A stretch of DNA of 39,464 nt from Acidobacteriaceae bacterium (lineage in GTDB: Bacteria > Acidobacteriota > Terriglobia > Terriglobales > Acidobacteriaceae): contig JASHOQ010000060.1 of assembly GCA_030041045.1 (NCBI GenBank), positions 1 to 39,464 on the forward strand. The letters run 5' to 3'. The notes beneath the pieces were generated by a model, which saw only the letters and a list, made by a program, of their open reading frames with translations, searched no databases and was not told where the DNA came from. Shown piece after piece: positions 7,129 through 14,392 of the stretch (positions are counted from its first letter, which is position 1; every line of letters starts with the position of its first letter). Made by a program: the position numbers and the translations under genes.

Positions 7129-8013
7129 ATGCACACACTGAACGCCAGTCCAAGCGGAGTCTTCAACCTCGGCGGCGACCTGCGCGTCCATCGTCTTGGC
7201 TATGGGACCATGCGCCTGGTGGGCGAGGGTGCGTGGGGTGAGCCTGCCAATCCGGAAGAGGCAAAGCGCGTGCTGCGGCGCGCCGTGGAGATGGGTGTCA
7301 ACCTGATCGATACGGCCGATGCCTACGGCCCTGAAATTGCCGAGCGTCTCATCAGCGAAGCCCTTGCGCCCTATTCCGCGGGCCTGGTCATCGCCACCAA
7401 GGGCGGCATCACGCGGCAAGGTCCGGCAAAGACCGAGTACGTGGGCCGCGCCGGCTATCTGATTCAATGCGTCGAGATGAGCCTGCGCCGGCTCAGGCTC
7501 GAGCGCATCGATCTCTACCAACTGCACAGAATCGACCCGCGCACGCCGCTCGAGGAATCTCTGGGCGCGCTCCGGCGCATGCAGGAACAGGGCAAAATCC
7601 GCCACATCGGCCTGAGCGAGGTGACGCCCGCGGAGATTGAAGACGCGGAGAGGATCGTGCCCATTGTCTCCATCCAGAACAAGTACAGCCTGACTGAGCG
7701 CAAGCATGAGGAGACGCTCAAGTACTGCGAGCGGCGCGGCATCGCGTTTCTGCCCTGGTATCCCATCGCCGGGGGCAAGGTGCTGCGGCCCGACCACCCG
7801 GCCGCGCAGGCGCTCGCCCATCTCGCCGCGCGCCACAAGGCCTCGGTTTCGCAGCTCTCGATTGCGTGGCTGCTCGAGCACTCGCCCGTGGTGCTGCCCA
7901 TTCCGGGCACGTCGAAGATTGCGCACCTCGAGGAAAACATCGCCGCAGCGCAAATCAAGCTGAGCGCGGCAGAATGGGCTGAGGTGGAAGCGGCGGCTTC
8001 AATTGCAAGCTGA
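7129..8013 (+). CDS. aldo/keto reductase
   Basis: 294 aa, NAD(P)H-dependent carbonyl reductase fold. The catalytic tetrad is visible: Asp61 and Tyr66 in DTADAYG, Lys91 in ATKGG, His133 in YQLHRID. The family phrases LRRLRLERIDLYQLH and GKIRHIGLSEVT and the C-terminal cofactor-binding PIPGTSKIAHLEEN are also present. The length is normal for short bacterial AKRs of the YdbC/Tas group. It reduces aldehydes or ketones in the cytoplasm; the substrate cannot be told. It stands 81 nt ahead of the glycosyltransferase gene and may share its transcript. A tandem repeat lies immediately upstream. Confidence 0.93.
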   Translation: MHTLNASPSGVFNLGGDLRVHRLGYGTMRLVGEGAWGEPANPEEAKRVLRRAVEMGVNLIDTADAYGPEIAERLISEALAPYSAGLVIATKGGITRQGPAKTEYVGRAGYLIQCVEMSLRRLRLERIDLYQLHRIDPRTPLEESLGALRRMQEQGKIRHIGLSEVTPAEIEDAERIVPIVSIQNKYSLTERKHEETLKYCERRGIAFLPWYPIAGGKVLRPDHPAAQALAHLAARHKASVSQLSIAWLLEHSPVVLPIPGTSKIAHLEENIAAAQIKLSAAEWAEVEAAASIAS

Positions 8014-8094
8014 TCTGCCAAGCGCGTGGCTGTGGCTCCGTTTTCTGAACGGCGCAAGACAGCGCCGGGTGCTGCGCCATTTATCCTTGCCTCG

Positions 8095-8883
8095 ATGCCC
8101 GGTACCCTGAGCGTGGCCATCATTACTTTGAACGAGGCGGCGAACCTGCCGCGCACGCTGGCCAGTGTGCGCTTCGCCGGCGAGATCGTGGTTCTCGATT
8201 CGGGATCGACCGACGAGACGGCGGAGATTGTGCAAAGTGCCGGCGCACGGCTTTTCGAAGAGCCGTGGAAGGGATTTGCGCGACAGAAAAATGCAGCCAT
8301 CGCACACGCATCAGGCGACTGGGTGCTCTCGCTCGATGCCGACGAAGAGGTGAGCCCGGAGCTGGCGCGGGAGATCGAATCGCTGCTCGCGGGCGATCCT
8401 CCCTTCAGCGCCTATCGCGTCCCCCGGCTCAACCACTTCCTCGGCCGGCCGCTGAGGCACGGCGGCTACTGGCCCGACCTCAAGCTGCGCCTCTTCCGCC
8501 GCGGCGTGGCGCGCTTTGTAGACCGTCCCGTGAACGAGACCATGCAAGCCGGCTGCCCCGCGGGACGGCTCCGCGGCGCTCTCGTTCACCACTGCTACCC
8601 CACGCTGAGCGATTACGTTGAGCACATGAACCGCTATAGCTCGATGAGCGCAGAGATGCTTGTCCGCTCCGGCCGCGTCAGCCGTTCGCTGCCCGCATTC
8701 TGGTGGAACGCGTTTGCGAATCCGGCGGCGACCTTCTTTTGCAACTATTTTCTGCGCCTGGGATTCCTCGACGGCCGCGCGGGCTTGCTCCAGCACGCGA
8801 ACCACGCCGTCTATATTCACTGGGAGATGGTGAAGGCCTGGCACGCTGCGTCGCGCGGCGGGCGCGAGGACGCTCAGAAGTGA
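8095..8883 (+). CDS. family 2 glycosyltransferase, WaaE/KdtX-like
   Basis: 262 aa from the ATG at 8095; the frame is open from 8026, but the fold begins exactly at MPGTLSVAIITLNEAANLPR. The GT-A signature DSGSTD (residues 35-40) and DAD-type metal site LSLDADEE (about 79-85) are clear. HGGYWPDLKLRLFRRG, VNETM and a C-terminal FFCNYFLRLGFLDGRAG follow, all typical of the lipopolysaccharide core glycosyltransferases around WaaE. It probably adds a sugar to an outer-membrane glycolipid or surface glycan on the cytoplasmic face. Donor and acceptor are unknown. Its 3' end overlaps the tail of a small gene on the opposite strand by about 10 nt. Confidence 0.9.
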   Translation: MPGTLSVAIITLNEAANLPRTLASVRFAGEIVVLDSGSTDETAEIVQSAGARLFEEPWKGFARQKNAAIAHASGDWVLSLDADEEVSPELAREIESLLAGDPPFSAYRVPRLNHFLGRPLRHGGYWPDLKLRLFRRGVARFVDRPVNETMQAGCPAGRLRGALVHHCYPTLSDYVEHMNRYSSMSAEMLVRSGRVSRSLPAFWWNAFANPAATFFCNYFLRLGFLDGRAGLLQHANHAVYIHWEMVKAWHAASRGGREDAQK

Positions 8884-9035
8884 TGCCTTCCATGGCCGGC
8901 GACAAAGACCATCATGCGCACAAGCAGGAGGATGATGGCCAAAGCCACGAACCAGACGATCAGCAGATTCATGCTCTGCGATCGCGCGTCGGATTTGTTC
9001 TTGCGCTTCATGCGCGTGGCTAGAACTTGTTGCAT
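8874..9035 (-). CDS. small single-helix membrane protein, 45-53 aa
   Basis: A short frame ending at 8874. From the ATG at 9035 it gives 53 aa; from an internal ATG at 9011 it gives 45 aa starting MKRKNKSDARSQSMN. A basic N-terminus is followed by one strong membrane helix (NLLIVWFVALAIILLLV, then RMMVFVAG) and a His-rich tail, GHGRHHF. The positive-inside charge pattern and sharp hydrophobic block are more ordered than chance, so I think it is real. No strong ribosome binding site is visible. It is convergent with the glycosyltransferase gene and I recognise no family. Confidence 0.5.
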   Translation of the reverse strand: MQQVLATRMKRKNKSDARSQSMNLLIVWFVALAIILLLVRMMVFVAGHGRHHF

Positions 9036-9066
9036 CAACGGATCGGGCCTTTGAGCGAATTCCCCC

Positions 9067-9160
9067 GGGGGCTAAAGCCCTTGTGTTTTTTCGGCTTTTT
9101 CGGCAGTCGGGGCTAAAGCCCCGACCTACCAGCCCCGACCTACCGGCCCCGACCTACCGG
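9067..9160 (+). repeat. REP-like hairpins and three 14-nt tandem units
   Basis: Two GGGGCTAAAGCCC(C) elements occur, the second forming a perfect 8-bp stem GTCGGGGC/GCCCCGAC with loop TAAA (9106-9125). The stem runs into three tandem units GCCCCGACCTACC(A/G) at 9118-9131, 9132-9145 and 9146-9159. This is the style of an extragenic palindrome family. It sits between the convergent ends of the sugar transporter region and the small membrane protein gene. Confidence 0.75.
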
Positions 9161-9197
9161 CCGTACCCTTTCAGAAATCCCTTTATGCAACCGGCTC
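9160..9197 (+). repeat. dispersed repeat, copy B (partner 6880-6917)
   Basis: Starts GCCGTACCCTTTCA and ends TTTATGCAACCGGCTC, aligning gap-free with the copy 2.3 kb to the left. It directly follows the GACCTACC tandem units and ends about 28 nt before the transporter gene's stop. Confidence 0.6.
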
Positions 9198-9224
9198 TGG
9201 ATCTTCGACCTTCGGCTGCTGTTC

Positions 9225-10487
9225 TTAAACCGCTGCGCTCCGCCTCGGACGCGAGCCCCACAGACCGTACCAGGCGATGTAAAGGTAGCAGACAAGCGGA
9301 ATGACGAACGCGTGCTGGATGCCGGCGCGATCGGCAGCCGCGCCGAGCAGGTAGGGGATGATGGCGCCACCCACAACGGCGGTCATGATGAGGCCTGAAC
9401 CTTTGCTGGTCATGGGGCCCAGGCCGGCGATGCCCAGAGCGAAGACGTTGGGGAACATGATGGAGTTAAAGAACCCGCACAGCACCAGCGTCCAGATGGC
9501 CACGCTGCCCGAGGTGAGCATGCTGGTGACGAGCAGAGCGGAAGCACAGAAACCGAAGACCCCCAGCAATTTGCCGGCCTTGATTCTGGTCAGCATCCAG
9601 GAACCGAGCAGGCGGCCGACGAGCGCGCCGCCCCAATAGAGAGAAACCAGAAACGACGCGGTCTTGAGCGAGCTCATGCCCTGCGACTTGAAGTAGTTGG
9701 TGGCGATGGAGGCCAGACCGACCTCGACGCCCACGTAAAAGAAAATGCCGAGCGCGCCCAGCACCGTATGGCGGAAGCTCCAGATGCTGCGCACGGGGCC
9801 TTCGATTCCAGCGGCCTTTGCCGAACGCGCCCCGGGGATGGGTGGAAGTTGAGAAAAGATGACCGCGAAACCGAGCACAAACAATCCGGCGGCAATGGCG
9901 ATGTAGGGTCCGCGAACGCCATTGGCAATGGCCGCCTTGTCTGTGGTGTTGCCGGTCACGCTGAGGAAGAAAGCGCCGCCGATAATGGGCGCAATGGTTG
10001 CTCCAATGGAATTGAAAGCCTGCGCCAGAGTCAGGCGCGCCGGGGCAGTTTCCTCCGGGCCAAGAATCACGGCATAGGGATTGGCTGCGGTCTGCAGTGC
10101 GGTAACGCCGGCGCCGACCACGAAAACGGCAGTCAAGAAAAGCGGGAAGTTCACCTGCCGGGCGGCGGGAATAAAAAGGACGCAGCCGACTACTTGAATG
10201 AAGAGCGAGACCACCATCGTCTGCTTGTAGCCGATCCATTCAATCAATTTCGAGGACGGCGAGGAAAAGATGAAGTAGGCGAGGAAGAATGCCGACTCTG
10301 CCAGCATGGCCCAACCGTACGGCAGATTGAAGATCGACCTGAGGTCGGGCACCAGCGCCATGTTGAGCGTGGTAATGAACCCGAAGATGAAGAACAGGGC
10401 CGTAACAATAATGAACGGCGCCAGGTATCCGGGCGACGTGAGCGCGCCTGAGGATCCCGAGCCCGACGGTCTGATTTCTGTCGCCAT
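9225..10487 (-). CDS. FucP-like MFS sugar:proton symporter
   Basis: 420 aa with about 12 hydrophobic segments. ATG 10487 is preferred, with GAGGA about 11 nt upstream; a TTG three codons earlier is too close to it. Family phrases of the FucP/GluP group are present: FFIFGFITTLNMALVP near the N-terminus, AESAFFLAYFIFS, LQTAANPYAVILGP and LAQAFNSIGATIAPIIGG. These inner-membrane carriers import L-fucose, glucose or galactose with protons. It is monocistronic here and divergent from the iron-exporter gene, so the sugar cannot be deduced from its neighbours. It could feed the sugar catabolism encoded 24 kb to the right, but nothing in the sequence shows that. Confidence 0.92.
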   Translation of the reverse strand: MATEIRPSGSGSSGALTSPGYLAPFIIVTALFFIFGFITTLNMALVPDLRSIFNLPYGWAMLAESAFFLAYFIFSSPSSKLIEWIGYKQTMVVSLFIQVVGCVLFIPAARQVNFPLFLTAVFVVGAGVTALQTAANPYAVILGPEETAPARLTLAQAFNSIGATIAPIIGGAFFLSVTGNTTDKAAIANGVRGPYIAIAAGLFVLGFAVIFSQLPPIPGARSAKAAGIEGPVRSIWSFRHTVLGALGIFFYVGVEVGLASIATNYFKSQGMSSLKTASFLVSLYWGGALVGRLLGSWMLTRIKAGKLLGVFGFCASALLVTSMLTSGSVAIWTLVLCGFFNSIMFPNVFALGIAGLGPMTSKGSGLIMTAVVGGAIIPYLLGAAADRAGIQHAFVIPLVCYLYIAWYGLWGSRPRRSAAV

Positions 10488-10733
10488 AGATCGCAATTTC
10501 CTCGTTCTTTCCTAGGGCCCGCTCCAGCCGGCCCCGGATAGGCGCGCAGGCCTTTCCTGCATGCCGGCTCCGTGTGACCGCAGCGGCAAACCAGCGGTTC
10601 GAGTGCTCACAACACTATACGGCAAACCGCCTGCGCCCGGCCGGGAGTCCGCCCCCGGCGCTATGCGCAAAGCCCGGCTCTACCGGAAAAGCCGCAGTTT
10701 CCGCTATGCTCATGGGAAAGCGAGGAGCCCGCA

Positions 10734-11951
10734 ATGCCCACCGCCATGATGAGCGCCGCGAAGGTGAAGAAGATTCTGGAAGCGCTTGAAGGCGACTGGC
10801 AGGCGGAGATGGAGGGGTACCACACCTACCAGACGCTCGCCGACCGGGACGACGACCCGGTGCGCGCCCAGGTGCTGCGCCACCTGGCGCAGGCCGAGCT
10901 GGAGCACGCTGCGCTTTGGGCCGAGCGCATCAAGGAGCTGGGCGGCGAGGAGCCGGTCTACAGCGGCGGCCCGGCCGGCGCAGCCGACTCGCTGGCCAAC
11001 CGCGCCGGCGGCATCGGCATGGCCCTGCGGCGGCTTGAGATCGAAGAGAGCCGCGACATTGCCCGCTACGGCGAGCAATTGAAGTCTCTGGGCGACGAGC
11101 GATCGTTCGCCATCTTCGAACACGTCATCCAGGATGAACGCGATCATTATCGCGAATTGGGCTCGCTGATCCGCGGCCATTACACGGCTCCGGCGGGCGC
11201 GGCGAAGATCGATCCCAAGGCTGTGCTCGAGGAGATGCTGGCCAAGCGCAACCAGGGGCGCAAGCAGCCGGGCTCCTGGATCGGCGATGCCATTTACGGC
11301 GTCAACGACGGCCTGGGCGCCATCTTCGGCATCGTTTCCGGCGTCTCCGGCGCAACCCTGGGCAATCCCGCGCAGACCAGCCACTACGTATTGCTGGCCG
11401 GGCTCTCGGGCATGATCGCCTCTGCGCTTTCGATGGGGTCGGGCGCCTACCTCGCCGCCAAGAGCGAACGCGAGATCTACATGGCGGAAGTGGCGCGCGA
11501 GCGCGAAGCGATCGCCACCAACGGCCCGGAGGCGCGCGAGCTGCTCTCTCTTTATTACCAGGTGAAGGGACTGCCCGAGGAAGACGCCATTCACATGGTG
11601 AGCCACATCGCCAGCGATCCCGAGCAACTGCTCCGCGCCCTGACCAGCGAGCGGCTCGGTTCCAACGAGGAGGCGCTGGCCAACCCGATGGTTTCTGCAA
11701 GCTCCGGCGCGCTCTCGACGGCGGTGGGCGCCATCATCCCGGTGATCCCGTTTTTCTTCATGCAGGGGCTGCCGGCAGTGATCACGGCCGGCATTGTTTC
11801 GCTCGCCGCCCACTTTGCCGTGGGCGCGGCCAAGAGCCTCATCACGGTGCGTTCCTGGTGGTCCTCCGGCCTGGAGATGACGGTGGTGGGCGCGGTGGAA
11901 GGCGCCGTTACCTACGGCATTGGAATCCTGCTGGGCAAGGGCGGGATGTAG
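10734..11951 (+). CDS. membrane-bound ferritin-like/VIT1 iron exporter (MbfA type)
   Basis: 405 aa. The N-terminal half (about 10-150) is a four-helix ferritin-like domain with repeated metal ligands: EMEGYH near 25-30, AELEHAALW with Glu55, Glu57 and His58, LEIEESRD near 101-108, and QDERDHYRE near 134-141. The C-terminal half (about 185-405) is a VIT1/CCC1-type membrane domain starting DAIYGVNDGLGAIFGIVSG and ending in several helices. The fusion matches MbfA, which exports iron or manganese and protects against peroxide in alphaproteobacteria. The ribosome binding site GAGGAG lies 6-7 nt before the ATG. The rhomboid protease gene follows after one base, so the two are almost certainly co-translated. 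Confidence 0.9.
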   Translation: MPTAMMSAAKVKKILEALEGDWQAEMEGYHTYQTLADRDDDPVRAQVLRHLAQAELEHAALWAERIKELGGEEPVYSGGPAGAADSLANRAGGIGMALRRLEIEESRDIARYGEQLKSLGDERSFAIFEHVIQDERDHYRELGSLIRGHYTAPAGAAKIDPKAVLEEMLAKRNQGRKQPGSWIGDAIYGVNDGLGAIFGIVSGVSGATLGNPAQTSHYVLLAGLSGMIASALSMGSGAYLAAKSEREIYMAEVAREREAIATNGPEARELLSLYYQVKGLPEEDAIHMVSHIASDPEQLLRALTSERLGSNEEALANPMVSASSGALSTAVGAIIPVIPFFFMQGLPAVITAGIVSLAAHFAVGAAKSLITVRSWWSSGLEMTVVGAVEGAVTYGIGILLGKGGM

Positions 11952-11952
11952 G

Positions 11953-12624
11953 ATGGGCGGCCTTATCCCGCTGGGCGACGCGTCGCGCCGCATGCGCGGA
12001 ACCGCTGCCGTCACGCTGCTCATCATCGCGGCCAACGTCTTCGTGTTTCTCGAAGAGCTGGCAGGCGGCAACGCGTTCGTGCGCGCCTGGTCGGCCATTC
12101 CCGCGCGCATCGTGCATGGGCATCACACCATCACCCTCTTCACCAGCATGTTTATGCATGCGAGCTGGATGCACATCATCGGCAACATGGTCTTTCTCTG
12201 GGCCTTTGGTCCGGAGATCGAGGACGCGATGGGCCATGCGCGCTACCTGTTCTTCTATCTCTTCGGAGGCCTGGTGGCCATGCTCGGGCAGGTTCTGGCC
12301 GATCCCCATTCCCGGGTGCCGTGCCTGGGCGCGAGCGGCGCCATTGCCGCGGTGATGGGGGTCTTCATCGTCACTTATCCGCGCGACCGCATCCGCGCTC
12401 TTATCTTCATCCTCATCTTCCCCATTCGCATCGCATTCATCCCCGCCGCGTTTCTCATCGGCTTCTGGTTTCTGATCCAGGTTTTCGACTACGGCGTGGT
12501 CGCCAATGTGCAGACCGGCGGCGTGGCCTATATTGCGCACATTGCCGGGTTTCTCTTCGGCGTCGCGATTGGTCCCCTTTTCCGCAATCCGAACCGTACC
12601 CTCGCGGCCCGCGACCTATATTGA
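11953..12624 (+). CDS. rhomboid-family intramembrane serine protease
   Basis: 223 aa with six or so hydrophobic segments. Catalytic Ser128 lies in CLGASGAIAAVMG and His196 in VAYIAHIAGFLFG. The structural motif TSMFMHASWMHIIGNMVFLW (HxxxN type) precedes them. The start ATG 11953 lies one base past the stop of the MbfA-like gene, with AAGGGCGGG upstream inside that gene. It cleaves transmembrane segments of unknown substrates. Tight coupling to an iron exporter suggests quality control or regulated shedding of that protein, which is inference. No second-strand gene conflicts with it. Confidence 0.93.
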   Translation: MGGLIPLGDASRRMRGTAAVTLLIIAANVFVFLEELAGGNAFVRAWSAIPARIVHGHHTITLFTSMFMHASWMHIIGNMVFLWAFGPEIEDAMGHARYLFFYLFGGLVAMLGQVLADPHSRVPCLGASGAIAAVMGVFIVTYPRDRIRALIFILIFPIRIAFIPAAFLIGFWFLIQVFDYGVVANVQTGGVAYIAHIAGFLFGVAIGPLFRNPNRTLAARDLY

Positions 12625-12702
12625 TGGATTTCCCGGTTTGGGCAGGTTGCCGAATGGCCTGTTTTTGCAGGGTTTAGGGCGGGTCAATTACCGCTTCACG
12701 AT

Positions 12703-12761
12703 CGGACCATTACCCGTAACCACTGAAGTCTCCGGGAGTTACACCTTCGGGTAATGGTCCG
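12703..12761 (+). other. 14-bp perfect hairpin in the flp leader
   Basis: CGGACCATTACCCG (12703-12716) and its exact complement CGGGTAATGGTCCG (12748-12761) flank a 31-nt loop, which itself contains GTAAC/GTTAC that can extend the stem. It begins 79 nt after the rhomboid stop and ends 77 nt before the pilin start. It has no T-tract, so it is not a classic terminator. It could be an attenuator, an RNA-stability element or a protein-binding site. Confidence 0.7.
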
Positions 12762-12837
12762 GAGCCCGTCGAAGTCCGAAACTCAAATTGTTGGATCGCA
12801 GTGCGAACGAAAATCCTCGAAATCGGAGCGAAAAGCT

Positions 12838-13023
12838 TTGAAAACCCTATTTGTTGAAACTTATCGGAAAATCCAGGAACTGTTCCGTCACGAAGAAGGA
12901 CAGGATCTGGTGGAATACGCGTTGCTCATTACTCTTATTGCTCTGGCTGTAGTGGGCGGCGTCAATCACGTGGCCTCGGCTATTAACAACAGTTTCTCGA
13001 AAATCAGCACGACGCTTTCGTAG
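12838..13023 (+). CDS. flp: Flp/type IVb pilin
   Basis: 61 aa from TTG 12838, chosen because GGAG lies 9 nt upstream and the result matches the usual Flp length. A short basic leader, KTLFVETYRKIQELFRHEEG, is followed by the mature start QDLVEYALL, with conserved Glu five residues after the cleavage Gly. A hydrophobic helix, LITLIALAVVGGVNHVASAI, and a short polar tail follow. Flp pilins are cleaved by a TadV-type prepilin peptidase and assembled by Tad machinery for adhesion. No tad genes are in the window, so the assembly genes must be elsewhere. The gene has its own long leader with a hairpin. Confidence 0.9.
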   Translation: MKTLFVETYRKIQELFRHEEGQDLVEYALLITLIALAVVGGVNHVASAINNSFSKISTTLS

Positions 13024-13036
13024 GCTTCCGGTTGGC

Positions 13037-13059
13037 TGGCGCCGGACTCGCCGGCGCCA
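13037..13059 (+). terminator. hairpin downstream of flp
   Basis: TGGCGCCGG and CCGGCGCCA form a perfect 9-bp stem with a 5-nt loop, 14 nt after the pilin stop. There is no clear T-run after it, so it may be a weak terminator or an mRNA-protecting 3' stem. Confidence 0.45.
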
Positions 13060-13167
13060 CAGGCTGCGGGTCTCGATCTTTCCGGTGGGGAAGGACCAGA
13101 ACCTCCCCATTCCTATTGAAATTCCAGGTTCGGCGCCCTCATCGGGACAACAGTGTGCCCTGGGGCG

Positions 13168-13848
13168 CTAACTCTGCATTGTGCCGGCCTGCTGGCTGGT
13201 GAGGAATCTGAGCCATTCCTCCATGCCGGCGCCGGTCTTCGCGGACGTTTCAAAGACGCGAATCCCCGGCCGGATTGCCTCGAGATTGCCGAGCGCCAGC
13301 TCGCGGTTGAACTCGCAGGCAGCTGCGAGATCGATCTTGGTAATGACCGCGATATCGGCGGAGTTGAAGAGCGTGGGGTATTTGAGCGGCTTGTCCTCAC
13401 CCTCGGTCACGCTCAGCATGGCCACGCGGATACGCTCGCCCAGATCGTAGCTCGAAGGGCAAACCAGATTGCCCACATTTTCAATGAAGAGGTAATCGAG
13501 GTCCGCGAGCGCGAGTCCCTCCCAGACGTCCAGGTTCCTGCCCACCATTTCTGCATCGAGATGGCAAATTCCATGGGTATTCACCTGTTTGACCGGCACG
13601 CCGCTGCGCGCAAGACGCCGGGCGTCGTTGTCGGTCTCGAGGTCGCCTACCAACACCGCGGTCCTGGCTCCCTGCGCCCGCAGCTCGCGCAACGTGATTT
13701 CCAGAAAGGAAGTCTTGCCTGTTCCCGGGCTCGAAACCAGGTTCAGCACCAGCACGCCCGCCGCGCCGAAGCGCTCGCGCAGCGCGCGGGCGAGCTGGTC
13801 ATTCTTCTTAAGGATTCCCTGCCGCAGCTCCACAATGCGCGTGCTCAT
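13168..13848 (-). CDS. hypB: HypB, nickel-incorporation GTPase
   Basis: 226 aa SIMIBI-class GTPase. The P-loop SSPGTGKTS is at 39-47, the DLETDNDARR switch region at about 69-78, the nickel-site residues Cys95-His96 (GICHLDAE) and Cys130 (NLVCPSSYD), the ENVGN G3 motif at 123-127, EDKPLKYP, and TKIDL at about 170-174. It delivers nickel to [NiFe]-hydrogenase precursors with HypA. The His-rich or CxxCGC N-terminal nickel-storage segment seen in some HypB proteins is absent. It overlaps hypA by ATGA. No hydrogenase subunits or hypCDEF are in the window. Confidence 0.94.
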   Translation of the reverse strand: MSTRIVELRQGILKKNDQLARALRERFGAAGVLVLNLVSSPGTGKTSFLEITLRELRAQGARTAVLVGDLETDNDARRLARSGVPVKQVNTHGICHLDAEMVGRNLDVWEGLALADLDYLFIENVGNLVCPSSYDLGERIRVAMLSVTEGEDKPLKYPTLFNSADIAVITKIDLAAACEFNRELALGNLEAIRPGIRVFETSAKTGAGMEEWLRFLTSQQAGTMQS

Positions 13849-14273
13849 ACCCGCTCCTCAATCCCGCCCGGGAATCGTGATCCGGCCCGATGCGTCTGAC
13901 TCGCGACGGCGTCTTCCATCTCGCCCGCTTCTTCGATCTCGATCGATTCGATTTCGAGCTCGCGCCCCTGGCGTACATCGCCTGCCGGCTCGCCGCAGCG
14001 CGGGCAGCGCAGGCCGCCGAAGTACTCGACCTCGCTCAAGGCGTTACATGAGGCGCAATGCACAACCACAGGCAACACCGTTACCACCAGCTCCGAGCCC
14101 GCAAGGGCCGATCCCTCGGTAACAATCTCCCAGCAGAACCTGAGGGAATCTTCGACCACAGCGCTCAGTACGCCTACGCGCAGCCGCACCTGCCTGACCC
14201 GCGCGCCGGGATACGCAGCCACCGACTCGGTGACCGCTTCCACAATGCTCGCCGCCATGGAAAGCTCGTGCAT
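13845..14273 (-). CDS. hypA: HypA, hydrogenase nickel metallochaperone
   Basis: 142 aa from ATG 14273, chosen so that the protein begins MHEL; mature HypA binds nickel through the N-terminal Met, His2 and Glu3, so the longer frame to 14300 is unlikely. The zinc loop is present as Cys73-x2-Cys76 and Cys90-x2-Cys93. The core ends near residue 115, as in other HypA proteins; about 25 further acidic and then basic residues form an extra tail. The stop overlaps the hypB start as ATGA, with GAGGAG upstream. Divergent from the aminotransferase gene. Confidence 0.93.
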   Translation of the reverse strand: MHELSMAASIVEAVTESVAAYPGARVRQVRLRVGVLSAVVEDSLRFCWEIVTEGSALAGSELVVTVLPVVVHCASCNALSEVEYFGGLRCPRCGEPAGDVRQGRELEIESIEIEEAGEMEDAVASQTHRAGSRFPGGIEERV

Positions 14274-14392
14274 GGAGATGCCTATGCCAGCAACATACAC
14301 CCTCAGGGAGTTCCTGGCCGGTGAGGCAGAATACAGCTATCCTGTTCCCTCATCTTTTTCGGAATGTAAGATAGAGGGCGAAGGACTTCCCT

